Shown: positions 1 to 7,466, numbered from the stretch's first letter. The stretch: DNA of 39,083 nt from Tannerellaceae bacterium (GCA_031264865.1 JAISDJ010000081.1:1-39083); one strand, 5' to 3'. Program-made: numbers and translations. The notes: generated by a model not told the origin, from the letters alone.

Positions 1-52
1 GTTGCTCAAGGGCTTTCTTCTTAATACTTTCAAAATCAAACTCTTTTTCCAT
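1..52 (-). CDS. N-terminus of probable IS256-family transposase (partial)
   Basis: An ATG at 52-50 on the minus strand opens a frame that runs off the window edge. The visible residues are MEKEFDFESIKKKALEQ. This resembles the N-terminus of IS256-family (mutator-type) transposases as I remember them, but only 17 residues are visible and no catalytic motif can be checked. The inverted repeat just upstream (60-104) supports an insertion sequence end. It could instead be an unrelated small protein. The call is mainly inference. Confidence 0.4.
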   Translation of the reverse strand, partial: MEKEFDFESIKKKALEQ

Positions 53-59
53 AATAAAA

Positions 60-104
60 AACTGTGTTAGTAAAAATAATAATTTATTCTTACTTGACAC
101 AGTT
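60..104. repeat. Imperfect inverted repeat, probable IS end
   Basis: AACTGTGTTAGTAA (60-73) is repeated inverted as TTACTTGACACAGTT (90-104), with one extra base in the right arm. If the gene at the left edge is an IS transposase, the outer arm ending near 104-106 would be the terminal inverted repeat, and the element would sit about 25 bp downstream of the RRM gene. The same hairpin could also help terminate RRM-gene transcripts. The other end of the element is outside the window, so no target duplication can be seen. Confidence 0.4.
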
Positions 105-128
105 TAGTTTACAGTCTCTTGGATTTAG

Positions 129-470
129 TTAATATCTTCTGGAGTTATATCCTCCTCCGCCACCATTTCTGTTGCCACCTCTATTACCGCCTCCTCTGTT
201 GAAGCCTCCTCCACTGCTTCTACGATCTTCACGTGGCCTGGCAATACTTACGGAGATATTTTTCCCGTCGTATTCAGCTTCGTTGAGTTCATCAATTGCT
301 TTTTGTCCTTCGTTATCATTAGCCATTTCAACAAATCCGAAACCTCTTGATTTTCCCGTTTCCCTATCGGTAATAACTTTAGCAGAGGTTACGTCTCCAT
401 AATCGCTAAATAATTCTGTTAAGTCAGCATCTGTTACGCCAAAACTTAAATTCGAAATGTAAATGTTCAT
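129..470 (-). CDS. RRM-domain RNA-binding protein with Gly/Arg-rich tail
   Basis: The 113-residue protein is a single RNA recognition motif of about 80 residues. RNP2 is IYISNL (residues 3-8) and RNP1 is KSRGFGFVEM (about 40-50). A low-complexity tail rich in Gly, Asn and Arg follows and ends in SRRY. This architecture is that of the small cyanobacterial/Bacteroidetes Rbp family of single-stranded RNA-binding proteins. The tail probably adds non-specific RNA affinity. It lies 24 bp downstream of the cold-shock-domain gene on the same strand, so the two RNA-binding proteins are probably co-transcribed. Its RNA targets cannot be read from the sequence. Confidence 0.93.
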   Translation of the reverse strand: MNIYISNLSFGVTDADLTELFSDYGDVTSAKVITDRETGKSRGFGFVEMANDNEGQKAIDELNEAEYDGKNISVSIARPREDRRSSGGGFNRGGGNRGGNRNGGGGGYNSRRY

Positions 471-494
471 TCTTGTTTTATTAAATAATTATAG

Positions 495-956
495 TTAGGA
501 GGACTTTTTATCCTCGTATTGTATATTTACAGCATTCAAATCACGGATACCACGTTCGAGCTCAAAATTCACCAAATTTCCTTCTTTAATGTCTTTAGGA
601 GCGGCACTTATGTGGAAAAAATATTTCTTCACACTATTCAGATCCTTTATAAAACCGTATCCTTTTGCTTCGTTATAATATTCTACCCTTCCTGTATAGG
701 CAAGATCTTCTTCCATGTCGTCTTTCTTAGGAGTTGAAATAACAATGCTGTCCAAATCTGTCTTCTCTTTTTCTGTTGATTCCGGTGGAGTTGAAATTAT
801 CATGCCATTTTCATCTACATAGGCAAACATTTCTTCCAATGAAGCACCTTTATTATTATTGACTTTTCTGTCTTCTTTACGTTTCTGTTTTTCTTGTCGC
901 TTAGACTGTTTCTTTTTTTCGTTATCTCGTTTGTTTGTTGATGCAGGTCTTGCCAT
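495..956 (-). CDS. Cold-shock-domain protein with charged N-terminal extension
   Basis: The 153-residue protein has a very basic N-terminal segment (about residues 1-35, rich in Lys, Arg and Gln), an acidic linker, and a C-terminal cold shock domain (about 88-147). RNP1 is KGYGFI and RNP2 is YFFHIS, the aromatic nucleic-acid-binding surfaces of CspA-type OB folds. The frame stays open to a TTG at 974, but ATG at 956 gives the natural start MARPAST and has AAAGAG a few bases upstream. It is larger than a classical 65-70-residue CspA. It probably acts as an RNA chaperone. It is first in a two-gene unit with the RRM protein. Confidence 0.88.
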   Translation of the reverse strand: MARPASTNKRDNEKKKQSKRQEKQKRKEDRKVNNNKGASLEEMFAYVDENGMIISTPPESTEKEKTDLDSIVISTPKKDDMEEDLAYTGRVEYYNEAKGYGFIKDLNSVKKYFFHISAAPKDIKEGNLVNFELERGIRDLNAVNIQYEDKKSS

Positions 957-989
957 GTAAATCTCTTTAATCAATTAATTGTCTCCATA

Positions 990-997
990 CAAAGATA
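990..997 (-). promoter_or_regulatory. -7 element of the cold-shock/RRM unit
   Basis: On the minus strand TATCTTTG (997-990) matches the Bacteroides -7 consensus TAnnTTTG, 33 bp upstream of the chosen ATG. No clear TTTG lies 19-20 bp further upstream, so only the -7 box is supported. Confidence 0.45.
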
Positions 998-1101
998 TGT
1001 ATTTTTTCGGATAGGATGTTATCTTTTGATAATATTTCTACTATTTCTTTCCAATTGGCAACATAGGTCTTTAGCCATCATGCTAAGCAGGATTTGATAT
1101 A

Positions 1102-1189
1102 ACATCATATTACCTTGAAGAAGCTATCATAATACTATTATAAAAATATTATAATGTTTTTATAATAGTATAACAATGTTTTTTAGGTG
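1102..1189. repeat. Array A: four degenerate 22-bp units
   Basis: Units start at 1102, 1124, 1146 and 1168. After two leading bases each reads AT followed by a quasi-palindromic core; with the base before that AT the cores are CATCATATTA, TATCATAATA, TATTATAATG and TATAACAATG. Units 2 and 3 together form a perfect 15-bp inverted repeat (ATACTATTATAAAAA at 1132-1146, complement at 1157-1171). The units are diverged, so the 22-bp register is the main evidence. It aligns unit by unit with array B at 7262-7349 and has exactly the same 88-bp length. The function is unknown. Confidence 0.65.
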
Positions 1190-1213
1190 ATTCCTGAACA
1201 TGATAATCATCCT
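1185..1213. repeat. 29-bp conserved box at the end of array A
   Basis: It matches 7346-7374 at 24 of 29 positions. The last 16 bases, ending CATGATAATCATCCT, are identical and contain the dyad ATGAT-A-ATCAT. The box starts inside unit 4 of the array in both copies, so array and box form one composite element. It may be a protein-binding site or part of an interspersed repeat; both are inference. Confidence 0.65.
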
Positions 1214-1439
1214 TTTATTACTGTTTAATAACAAATATTACTCTGAATATAATTGATTTATAAATAATGTAACTATGAAATAGATATTTTTATTTTACAA
1301 GCTCTTCATCACTTCTATAAAATTATTATTGAATAATATTTAAACAAATTCTTAATGTATAATTAGTAAAAATGTAAAAATTAGCCATTATTGATAGTAT
1401 GAAATATTCAGGAAAATGTAAACAAATAAAATAAAAGTA

Positions 1440-1469
1440 TTGCATATATAAAAATAACTACTACCTTTG
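1440..1469 (+). promoter_or_regulatory. Promoter of tRNA-fMet
   Basis: TTG (1440-1442) and TACCTTTG (1462-1469) are separated by 19 bp and match the Bacteroides -33/-7 pattern. The predicted start near 1475 would leave a leader of about 24 nt before the mature tRNA. Confidence 0.6.
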
Positions 1470-1498
1470 CATCCGCAATCGAGAGTGATTGACTATAT

Positions 1499-1570
<72 letters not shown>

Positions 1571-1578
1571 CAACCTAA

Positions 1579-1619
1579 GAAAGCCCTCAATTCAATATGA
1601 ATTTGGAGGCTTTTTTGTT
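1579..1619 (+). terminator. Rho-independent terminator after tRNA-fMet
   Basis: A hairpin with AGCC/GGCT at its base and an imperfect AT-rich upper stem (about 1582-1611) is followed by TTTTTT at 1611-1616, just downstream of the tRNA. Confidence 0.7.
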
Positions 1620-1673
1620 TTTACATAGCTTCGGAATGCATGCGAATAACTTATTTAATACCTTGAAAAGACA

Positions 1674-2993
1674 ATGTCATTTGTTATTGTTATCATTAGT
1701 TTAGTTATACTGATATTACTTATCTCTTATTTTAAAGTAGATGCGTTTATCTCTTTTCTGCTGGTTTCCATTGGTGCGGGTATTGCTTTAGGTATTCCGT
1801 TGGAACGGTTGCCGGAAGCTGTCAATCAGGGCGTCGGAAGTATTATGGGCAACTTGACCTTGATTATTGTATTAGGCGCTATGCTGGGTAAATTAGTTGC
1901 TGAAAGCGGTGCGGCTAAGAAAATAGCTGATGTGATGGTCGATTTATTCGGTACCAAATATATTCAATGGGGATTGATGATAACAGGTTTTATTGTTGGT
2001 ATTCCTTTGTTCTACGGTATAGGCTTTGTTTTGCTTGTTCCGTTAATTTTTTCTGTCGTTAATCAATATAAACTTCCGGCTGTATATATCGGTTTGCCAA
2101 TGTTGGCAGCTTTATCGGTTACGCACGGTTTTTTACCGCCGCATCCTTCTCCTGTTGCTTTGGTGACTCTTTTCGGCGCCGATTTAGGGATGACCTTGAT
2201 ATTAGGCATGTGTTTGGCCATTCCTGCCATTATATTAGCCGGGCCTGTTTTCGCTAAGGCATTGAAAAATGTAAAATCGGGGCCTGTTACCTTGTTTGAA
2301 CAAAAAGAAAATAGTGGGCAATATGGTACGCCCGGAAAGGCCAATAGCTTGATAAGCGCTACATTACCCGTTATCTTATTGATCATTGGTACCATTATTC
2401 CGTATATTCTTACTGATTTGGATGGGAGGGCTTCTTCTGTATTGGCATTGGTTAGCGCTCCTTCCGTTGTGATGCTGATATCCCTGATGGTTGCCACCTA
2501 TACATTAGGGCTTAATCAAGGACGGAGCATGAAGCAAATCATGGGTGTTTATGTTGATGCAACGAAAGATATTGCTATGATTCTGTTGATTATAGCAGGT
2601 TCGGGTATTTTCAAGCAAGTGATGGAAGAGAGCGGGGTTAGCACACTGTTGGCTGATGTATTTAAACAATTGCCGGTTCACCCGCTTGTTTTGGGTTGGC
2701 TGATAACGGCTATTATCCGTGTATGTATCGGTTCTGCTACGGTGGCTGCGCTTACGGCTGCTGGTGTTATTATGCCTTTGGTTGAACAGGCCGGTGTGAA
2801 CCCCAGTCTGATGGTCTTGTCGTTAGGAGCGGGGAGTCTTTTCTTTTCGCATGTAAACGATTCGGGCTTCTGGTTGTTTAAAGAATATTTTAACCTGAGT
2901 CTGAAAGATACATTCAAGTCATGGTCGGTAATGGAAACGATCGTTTCTGTTGTTGGATTAGCAGGTGTATGGATATTAAGTCATTTTATATAA
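1674..2993 (+). CDS. GntP-family permease, probably DsdX-like
   Basis: The 439-residue protein is hydrophobic throughout, with about 12 predicted membrane segments, and is a full-length GntP-family symporter. The family-typical segment HGFLPPHPSPVA lies near residue 150, and the GSATVAALTAAG stretch near 355 is also characteristic. Family members transport gluconate, related sugar acids or D-serine (E. coli DsdX). The sequence alone does not decide the substrate. The downstream genes are amino-acid and dipeptide enzymes rather than a gluconate kinase, which favours D-serine or a related D-amino acid; that is inference from context. It is first in a four-gene operon, 21 bp before the RidA gene. 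Confidence 0.9.
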   Translation: MSFVIVIISLVILILLISYFKVDAFISFLLVSIGAGIALGIPLERLPEAVNQGVGSIMGNLTLIIVLGAMLGKLVAESGAAKKIADVMVDLFGTKYIQWGLMITGFIVGIPLFYGIGFVLLVPLIFSVVNQYKLPAVYIGLPMLAALSVTHGFLPPHPSPVALVTLFGADLGMTLILGMCLAIPAIILAGPVFAKALKNVKSGPVTLFEQKENSGQYGTPGKANSLISATLPVILLIIGTIIPYILTDLDGRASSVLALVSAPSVVMLISLMVATYTLGLNQGRSMKQIMGVYVDATKDIAMILLIIAGSGIFKQVMEESGVSTLLADVFKQLPVHPLVLGWLITAIIRVCIGSATVAALTAAGVIMPLVEQAGVNPSLMVLSLGAGSLFFSHVNDSGFWLFKEYFNLSLKDTFKSWSVMETIVSVVGLAGVWILSHFI

Positions 2994-3014
2994 ATAAATT
3001 AAATCAAATAGATT

Positions 3015-3488
3015 ATGAGTACGTACAATGCAGATGAACAGTTCGAGAAATTAGGATTGAATTTACCTCCCGCACCGGAGCCAAAAGGTGTTTATAAGCC
3101 TTGCCTGATTGATGGTAAGTATTTATACCTGTCCGGGCATGGTCCGGTTCAAGATGACCGGTCATTAATTATAGGCCGTATCGGGAAAGAGATGAATCAG
3201 GAAGAAGGTAAATTGGCGGCTCGTCAGGTGGGTTTAACCATGTTGTCTACCATCAAAACGAATTTGGGTAGCCTGAATCGGGTGAAACGGGTAATCAAAG
3301 TATTCGGTATGGTGAATTGCACGTCTGAATTTGAACGCCATCCTTATATTATAAATGGTTGCAGCGAATTGTTTGCCCAGGTATGGGGGGAAGACAATGG
3401 AGTGGCGACACGGAGCGCCGTAGGTTTCGGCTCGCTTCCCGATAATATCCCCGTAGAAATAGAAGCTCTTTTTGAATTGAATGACTGA
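3015..3488 (+). CDS. RidA/YjgF-family protein
   Basis: The 157-residue protein is of the YjgF/RidA family. It has the early YLSGHGP strand and the C-terminal core ATRSAVGFGSLP followed by VEIEALFEL. Arg133 matches the conserved Arg that holds the substrate carboxylate in deaminating RidA proteins, and Glu150 is also conserved. RidA hydrolyses reactive enamines and imines such as 2-aminoacrylate, which PLP serine dehydratases release. It is somewhat longer than the about 128-residue archetype, as in the larger Rid subgroup. It overlaps the next gene by 8 bp, which fits detoxifying that enzyme's product. Confidence 0.88.
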   Translation: MSTYNADEQFEKLGLNLPPAPEPKGVYKPCLIDGKYLYLSGHGPVQDDRSLIIGRIGKEMNQEEGKLAARQVGLTMLSTIKTNLGSLNRVKRVIKVFGMVNCTSEFERHPYIINGCSELFAQVWGEDNGVATRSAVGFGSLPDNIPVEIEALFELND

Positions 3489-4584
3489 ATGGTATAAAAT
3501 ACGAAATATAGAGCAGATAGATTCTCCGGCACTTGTTGTATATCCTGAGAGGGTTCGGGATAATATCAGAAAGACACTCGCTGTATCCGGTAGTGTGAAT
3601 AAACTTCGTCCGCATGTGAAAACAAATAAGATGGGTGAAGTGTGCGAGATGATGATGCAAGAAGGTATCACCCGATTCAAATGCGCTACCATAGCGGAGG
3701 CGGAAATGCTGGCAATCGCAGAAGCGCCGGATGTATTGCTTGCCTATCAACCGACAGGGCCGAAGATCGGTCGTTTGTTAAAGCTTGTACAGACATACCG
3801 GAAAACACTTTTCTCGTGTCTGATAGATAATGAGGTTCATGCTGAAGTGATCAATAAACAATGTAAAGACGAAGCCATTGTGTTAAACGTCTTTATCGAC
3901 CTGAATGTAGGGATGAACCGTACCGGAGTTCATCCTGAGAAAGCCTTTCGCTTAGTAAAGAAGATACAAACGCTAACGCATCTTCATCTGGCAGGGATTC
4001 ATGGATATGACGGACATATTCATGATAAAGATCTTATCCAAAGGCAAAAAGCCGCCGATATTTCTTTTGGGCTGGCAAATGATCTGTTCGAGAAGATACA
4101 ACCTTTATTCTCTTACCCGTTACGAATGGTGATGGGGGGTACGCCTACCTTTCCGATTCATGTACGCCGGCCTAATACGGAATGTAGTCCCGGTACATTT
4201 GTCTTTTGGGATTGGGGATACGATCATGAATTTCCTGATATGACATACCATTATGCCGCGTTGGTGATCAGCCGGGTAATCTCTGTTATTGACGAACATC
4301 ATCTCTGTATCGACTTGGGATATAAATCCGTAGCGGCGGAAAGCCCTCTGCCTCGCGTGCATTTTCTGAATGCGCCCGATGCTGTTCCTGTAGCGCAAAG
4401 CGAGGAACATTTGATATTGGAAGTACCTGATAGCAATCATTACAGGCTAGGAGATGTATTTTACGGAGTTCCGGTACATATTTGTCCGACGGTAGCTCTT
4501 TATGAAAAGGCGTTTATCATTCAAAACGGCGAAGTGGCAACTACCTGGGCGGTAACAGCCCGAAATCGTTTTATTACTAATTAA
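3481..4584 (+). CDS. D-serine dehydratase-like PLP enzyme (D-TA family)
   Basis: The 367-residue protein has a fold-type III (alanine-racemase-like) N-terminal barrel with the PLP lysine in RPHVKTNK (Lys47). The C-terminal domain carries the metal site HIC (His333, Cys335). Databases often label such proteins D-threonine aldolase. From memory, eukaryotic D-serine dehydratases bind zinc through His-x-Cys while D-threonine aldolases use His-x-Asp, so this site favours D-serine dehydration to pyruvate and ammonia. No signal peptide is present, so it is cytoplasmic. The start ATG lies inside the end of the RidA frame, indicating translational coupling. The exact substrate is inferred. Confidence 0.85.
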   Translation: MTEWYKIRNIEQIDSPALVVYPERVRDNIRKTLAVSGSVNKLRPHVKTNKMGEVCEMMMQEGITRFKCATIAEAEMLAIAEAPDVLLAYQPTGPKIGRLLKLVQTYRKTLFSCLIDNEVHAEVINKQCKDEAIVLNVFIDLNVGMNRTGVHPEKAFRLVKKIQTLTHLHLAGIHGYDGHIHDKDLIQRQKAADISFGLANDLFEKIQPLFSYPLRMVMGGTPTFPIHVRRPNTECSPGTFVFWDWGYDHEFPDMTYHYAALVISRVISVIDEHHLCIDLGYKSVAAESPLPRVHFLNAPDAVPVAQSEEHLILEVPDSNHYRLGDVFYGVPVHICPTVALYEKAFIIQNGEVATTWAVTARNRFITN

Positions 4585-4595
4585 ACCCATATCAA

Positions 4596-5675
4596 ATGTC
4601 TAAACACTTAATAGCAGATATACATCTCGATCTTAGCATGAATGCGCTGGAGTGGAATCGGGATTTACGTGAATCTGTAACTGAAATAAACAGACGGGAA
4701 GCCGGCATGACCGATAAACCGGACAGAGGTAATGCAACCATTTCGTTTGAAGAGTTGAGGAAAGGAAACGTCGGCTTAGTAGTGGCTACACAGATCGGCC
4801 GCTATGTAGCTCCGGATAATCCATTACCCGGATGGCATTCGCCGGAACAAGCCTGGGCGCAGACACAAGGACAGTTGGCCTGGTATAAAGCAATGGAAGA
4901 AGAGGGCTATATGACTATGATTCGCACAAAAGAAGAATTAACGAATCACCTGTCGTTATGGAATAACGGAGAACCTAACGAGAAGAAGCCCATCGGTTAT
5001 CTGTTAAGTATCGAAGGTGCTGACTCTTTTGTAACTGTCGACCATGTAGAACGGGCTTATCAGTATGGACTTAGAGCGGTAGGGCCAGCGCATTACGGCC
5101 CTGGTCGATATGCCAATGGAACAGATTCAATGGGTCGGCTGAATGAATCGGGACAAGCTTTGCTAAGGAAGATAGACGAACTCCATATGATTCTGGATGT
5201 AACCCATTTGAATGATGACGCCTTCTGGCATGCCTTGGAGATATATAAAGGCCCGGTATGGGCAAGCCATAATAACTGCCGTGTGTTTGTAAACCACAAC
5301 CGTCAGTTCAGCGACGAAATGATAAAAGCCTTGCTTGAACGAAACGCTGTCATAGGAATAGCGCTGGACGCCTGGATGATGGTTCCAAACTGGGTTCGTG
5401 GCGTATCTACTCCTGAAAATATGAATTGCAGTCTGGAGATCATGGTAAATAATATCGACCATATCTGCCAGTTGGCAGGAAATACCCAATACGTTGCTAT
5501 CGGTAGTGATTTGGATGGCGCTTTCGGCACAGAACAATGCCCCTACGACCTCACGACCATCGCCGACATACAAAAAGTAGATACCCTGCTAAAGAAAAAA
5601 GGTTATACCGACAAGGATGTAGAAAACATATTCAGCGGCAATGTAATCAACTTTATGCACTCGGCCTTATCATAA
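4596..5675 (+). CDS. M19-family (renal-type) dipeptidase
   Basis: The 359-residue protein carries the dinuclear zinc ligands of peptidase family M19: HLD (His10, Asp12), Glu140 in SIEGAD, His204 in DVTHLND, His225 in ASHNNCR and Asp305 in GSDLDG. These enzymes cleave dipeptides, often with a D-residue at the C-terminus. There is no signal peptide, so it is probably cytoplasmic. It lies 11 bp after the D-serine dehydratase gene and could feed D-amino acids from imported dipeptides into that step (inference). Its last 6 bp overlap the end of the convergent AraC gene. Confidence 0.9.
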   Translation: MSKHLIADIHLDLSMNALEWNRDLRESVTEINRREAGMTDKPDRGNATISFEELRKGNVGLVVATQIGRYVAPDNPLPGWHSPEQAWAQTQGQLAWYKAMEEEGYMTMIRTKEELTNHLSLWNNGEPNEKKPIGYLLSIEGADSFVTVDHVERAYQYGLRAVGPAHYGPGRYANGTDSMGRLNESGQALLRKIDELHMILDVTHLNDDAFWHALEIYKGPVWASHNNCRVFVNHNRQFSDEMIKALLERNAVIGIALDAWMMVPNWVRGVSTPENMNCSLEIMVNNIDHICQLAGNTQYVAIGSDLDGAFGTEQCPYDLTTIADIQKVDTLLKKKGYTDKDVENIFSGNVINFMHSALS

Positions 5676-6800
5676 TAAAGGCGAGACAGGAATATACACC
5701 TCGGTAAGTAGTTCATCTTCCGTTACGAAATCCGGGCTGTTCAGGTATTTTTCAAAGAATCCTACATCCCGGAGTTCGTAATTGCTATTGGGAATCCAGA
5801 ACCGGTAGATGTTGCAATATAAACGTTCAAGTTTACGATAAGAACCTTTGCTGGTGAAAATGGCAAATAATCCTCCTTTTATTGTCTGTACGCCGAATGG
5901 CCCGCTTGGCTTTAGTTTGTCTGCATTGGTTGCACATACATATACTCTGCACAAATCCGGTTCGGTAATCGTGGGCGTATCATACGATGTGCTGAAATAT
6001 TCGTGTTTGCCGCCGGGCATACCATCTATACCCATAAAGCGCATGAGCCTTCTCCAAGCTTTGGTGAAGGCATCTTTTGAATGATATGGATTTATCACGC
6101 GCGTGTATACAACTTCTTTATCTTTTATTGTTCTTATTTTAGGATGAAGTTTCATTGCTTCTATGTTTTCTGTAGGAACGATTAAGTCGATGGGTTTCTT
6201 TCTGAATAAAGCGGGGGAAACACCAAATCGCTTTTTAAAGGCTTTGGATAAAGCATGTGGGCTTTGATAGCCGGTCGTTTCCGATATTTCGGATATAGAC
6301 AGTTGAGTAGTTTGTAATTTGAATGCCGTTTTCTCCAGACGCAAACGCTGAATATAATCCCCTGGGCTTTCTCCCATAACCGATTTGAATATTCGGTGAA
6401 AATGAAAATCGGAAAGGATAGCTACTTGCCCCAAATCGGATAAGTTAATTGATTCGGTCAGGTGTCCATTAATATAATCAACCGCTTTGTTTACGGCTTT
6501 ATAATATTCCTGATGTGTTAGGGTATGCTTCTGCCAGCGTTTTAGTTTGGGTAGGTTTATTTTCATTTTAAGCGCTAACTCGTTCTTTGTCAATGAGCGC
6601 CCGTCCACCCTTTCTGTTCCGTCCATATAGCTGATGGAGCGTTCAATCGTTTGATTCAAATCCAGATTGTGCGTAAATCCTCCGTTTTGGAAACAGAAGC
6701 AACAATAGTCTTCGTTCAGGCTATTGTCGCTGTTCGTTCCAAAATGTTTCATTGCCGCCATTGGCATGCCGCAACTTTGACAGATAGGTTTGTTTGTCAT
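5670..6800 (-). CDS. Zinc-ribbon/AraC/GyrI-like transcription regulator
   Basis: The 376-residue protein combines three parts. Residues 1-90 are a putative zinc ribbon with CQSC (Cys7, Cys10) and CCFC (Cys33, Cys36). Residues about 100-205 are an AraC-type pair of helix-turn-helix motifs, with the second-motif signature AFKKRFGVSPALFRKK. Residues about 215-376 resemble the GyrI/AraC effector-binding domain that binds small molecules. Its first 90 residues are paralogous to the adjacent small gene, ending in KLKRWQKH versus TLKRWKKD. It lies 12 bp downstream of that gene. The ligand and targets are not visible. Confidence 0.87.
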   Translation of the reverse strand: MTNKPICQSCGMPMAAMKHFGTNSDNSLNEDYCCFCFQNGGFTHNLDLNQTIERSISYMDGTERVDGRSLTKNELALKMKINLPKLKRWQKHTLTHQEYYKAVNKAVDYINGHLTESINLSDLGQVAILSDFHFHRIFKSVMGESPGDYIQRLRLEKTAFKLQTTQLSISEISETTGYQSPHALSKAFKKRFGVSPALFRKKPIDLIVPTENIEAMKLHPKIRTIKDKEVVYTRVINPYHSKDAFTKAWRRLMRFMGIDGMPGGKHEYFSTSYDTPTITEPDLCRVYVCATNADKLKPSGPFGVQTIKGGLFAIFTSKGSYRKLERLYCNIYRFWIPNSNYELRDVGFFEKYLNSPDFVTEDELLTEVYIPVSPLL

Positions 6801-6812
6801 AAAATAAAGGAA

Positions 6813-7094
6813 TTAATCTTTTTTCCAACGTTTAAGGGTTGGGAAAAAGGCTTTCATCTGAGCGATGGCTTGTTCTTTAGTAAACTTTTGTTCGCTGTCT
6901 TTATTAAATTCACCAACGAAGCCGGCGCATTTTTCAATCATTCCGTCCATTGTGTCGTCGGAGGTGAACTGTCCGTCTTTGTAGCAGTAGGTACAGTAGT
7001 CCAGGCTTGTGCTTCCGTTTGCTTCCGTACCGAATTCTGCTGCTGCTTTCATCGGCATACCGCAGCTTTGACAAAAGGTTGTTTCCATATACAT
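6813..7094 (-). CDS. Stand-alone putative zinc-ribbon protein
   Basis: The 93-residue protein has CQSCGMPM near the N-terminus and YCTYC near residue 35, giving a four-cysteine zinc site. A conserved C-terminal half ends in LKRWKKD. It aligns over its whole length with the N-terminal domain of the neighbouring AraC regulator, so one probably arose from the other by duplication and fusion. ATG at 7094 and in-frame ATG at 7088 are both possible; 7088 (METTFCQSC) better matches the paralogue. The molecular role of this domain family is not known to me; a metal or stress sensor is a guess. Confidence 0.85.
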   Translation of the reverse strand: MYMETTFCQSCGMPMKAAAEFGTEANGSTSLDYCTYCYKDGQFTSDDTMDGMIEKCAGFVGEFNKDSEQKFTKEQAIAQMKAFFPTLKRWKKD

Positions 7095-7117
7095 GATATT
7101 ATTAATTGATTACGAGG

Positions 7118-7125
7118 CAAAGGTA
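7118..7125 (-). promoter_or_regulatory. -7 element of the zinc-ribbon/AraC unit
   Basis: TACCTTTG on the minus strand matches TAnnTTTG and lies about 24 bp upstream of the 7094 start. A minus-strand TTTG exists at 7155-7152, but the 26-bp gap is longer than usual. Confidence 0.45.
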
Positions 7126-7261
7126 ATTGTTATATCGTTATCCGATTTGTCCAAACTTGCTAATTGTCTTATACTGGAAAAGGAGGTTCTTTTAGTCATT
7201 AACCCCAAAACTGTAAATGTCTATTCCGGGAAAAGTAAACCATTGTATAGTCTTCAGTAAA

Positions 7262-7349
7262 TCATTACGATGGTTCTGCAAAGACATCACAATAGTTTTA
7301 TAAAGACATCGTAATGGTTTTCCAAAGGGATCATAATCTTTTTTCAGGT
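7262..7349. repeat. Array B: four 22-bp units
   Basis: Units start at 7262, 7284, 7306 and 7328. Their cores are CATTACGATG, CATCACAATA, CATCGTAATG and GATCATAATC, and each of the first three units ends in AAAG. Core 1 and core 3 are exact reverse complements, and cores 1, 3 and 4 have dyad ends (CAT/ATG, GAT/ATC). The units align without gaps, making 88 bp, the same as arrays A and C. The composite with the following 29-bp box is shared with 1102-1213. Confidence 0.75.
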
Positions 7350-7374
7350 TGTTCTTAGACATGATAATCATCCT
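7346..7374. repeat. 29-bp conserved box at the end of array B
   Basis: This is the second copy of the box at 1185-1213: 24 of 29 positions match, and the last 16 bases (ending CATGATAATCATCCT) are identical. It lies about 60 bp upstream of the -33 box of the next gene. Confidence 0.65.
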
Positions 7375-7434
7375 GTTGATCACTTTCTCTCCTTTGACGG
7401 ATCGGAGATACTAGGAACAGTTTCCGTAAAAAAA

Positions 7435-7466
7435 TTTGCTTATTATTCGGAAAGTATATTTATTTG
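7435..7466 (+). promoter_or_regulatory. Promoter of the barrel protein gene
   Basis: TTTG (7435-7438) and TTTATTTG (7459-7466) are 20 bp apart; the -7 box differs from TAnnTTTG at one base. It is about 30 bp upstream of the ATG and could also drive priA. Confidence 0.5.

Larger units (their letters stand above)
957..1498. other. AT-rich divergent intergenic region
   Basis: These 542 bp separate the cold-shock gene (minus) from the tRNA gene (plus). I see no credible coding frame. The region holds the cold-shock -7 box, a four-unit 22-bp repeat array (1102-1189), a 29-bp box shared with 7346-7374, and the tRNA promoter near 1440-1469. The rest (about 1214-1430) is very AT-rich with no structure I can name. 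Confidence 0.7.

Noticed and set aside
3234-3750. Long antisense frames opposite ridA and the PLP enzyme gene
   Set aside because: Both sense genes are well-conserved families; the antisense peptides have no domain and are shadows.
3481-4584. Naming the PLP enzyme D-threonine aldolase
   Set aside because: The His-x-Cys metal site and the RidA neighbour fit D-serine dehydratase better; the family name alone does not settle it.
7192-7383. Minus-strand open frame across array B
   Set aside because: Its repetitive residues come from the 22-bp units; no start context or domain supports coding.
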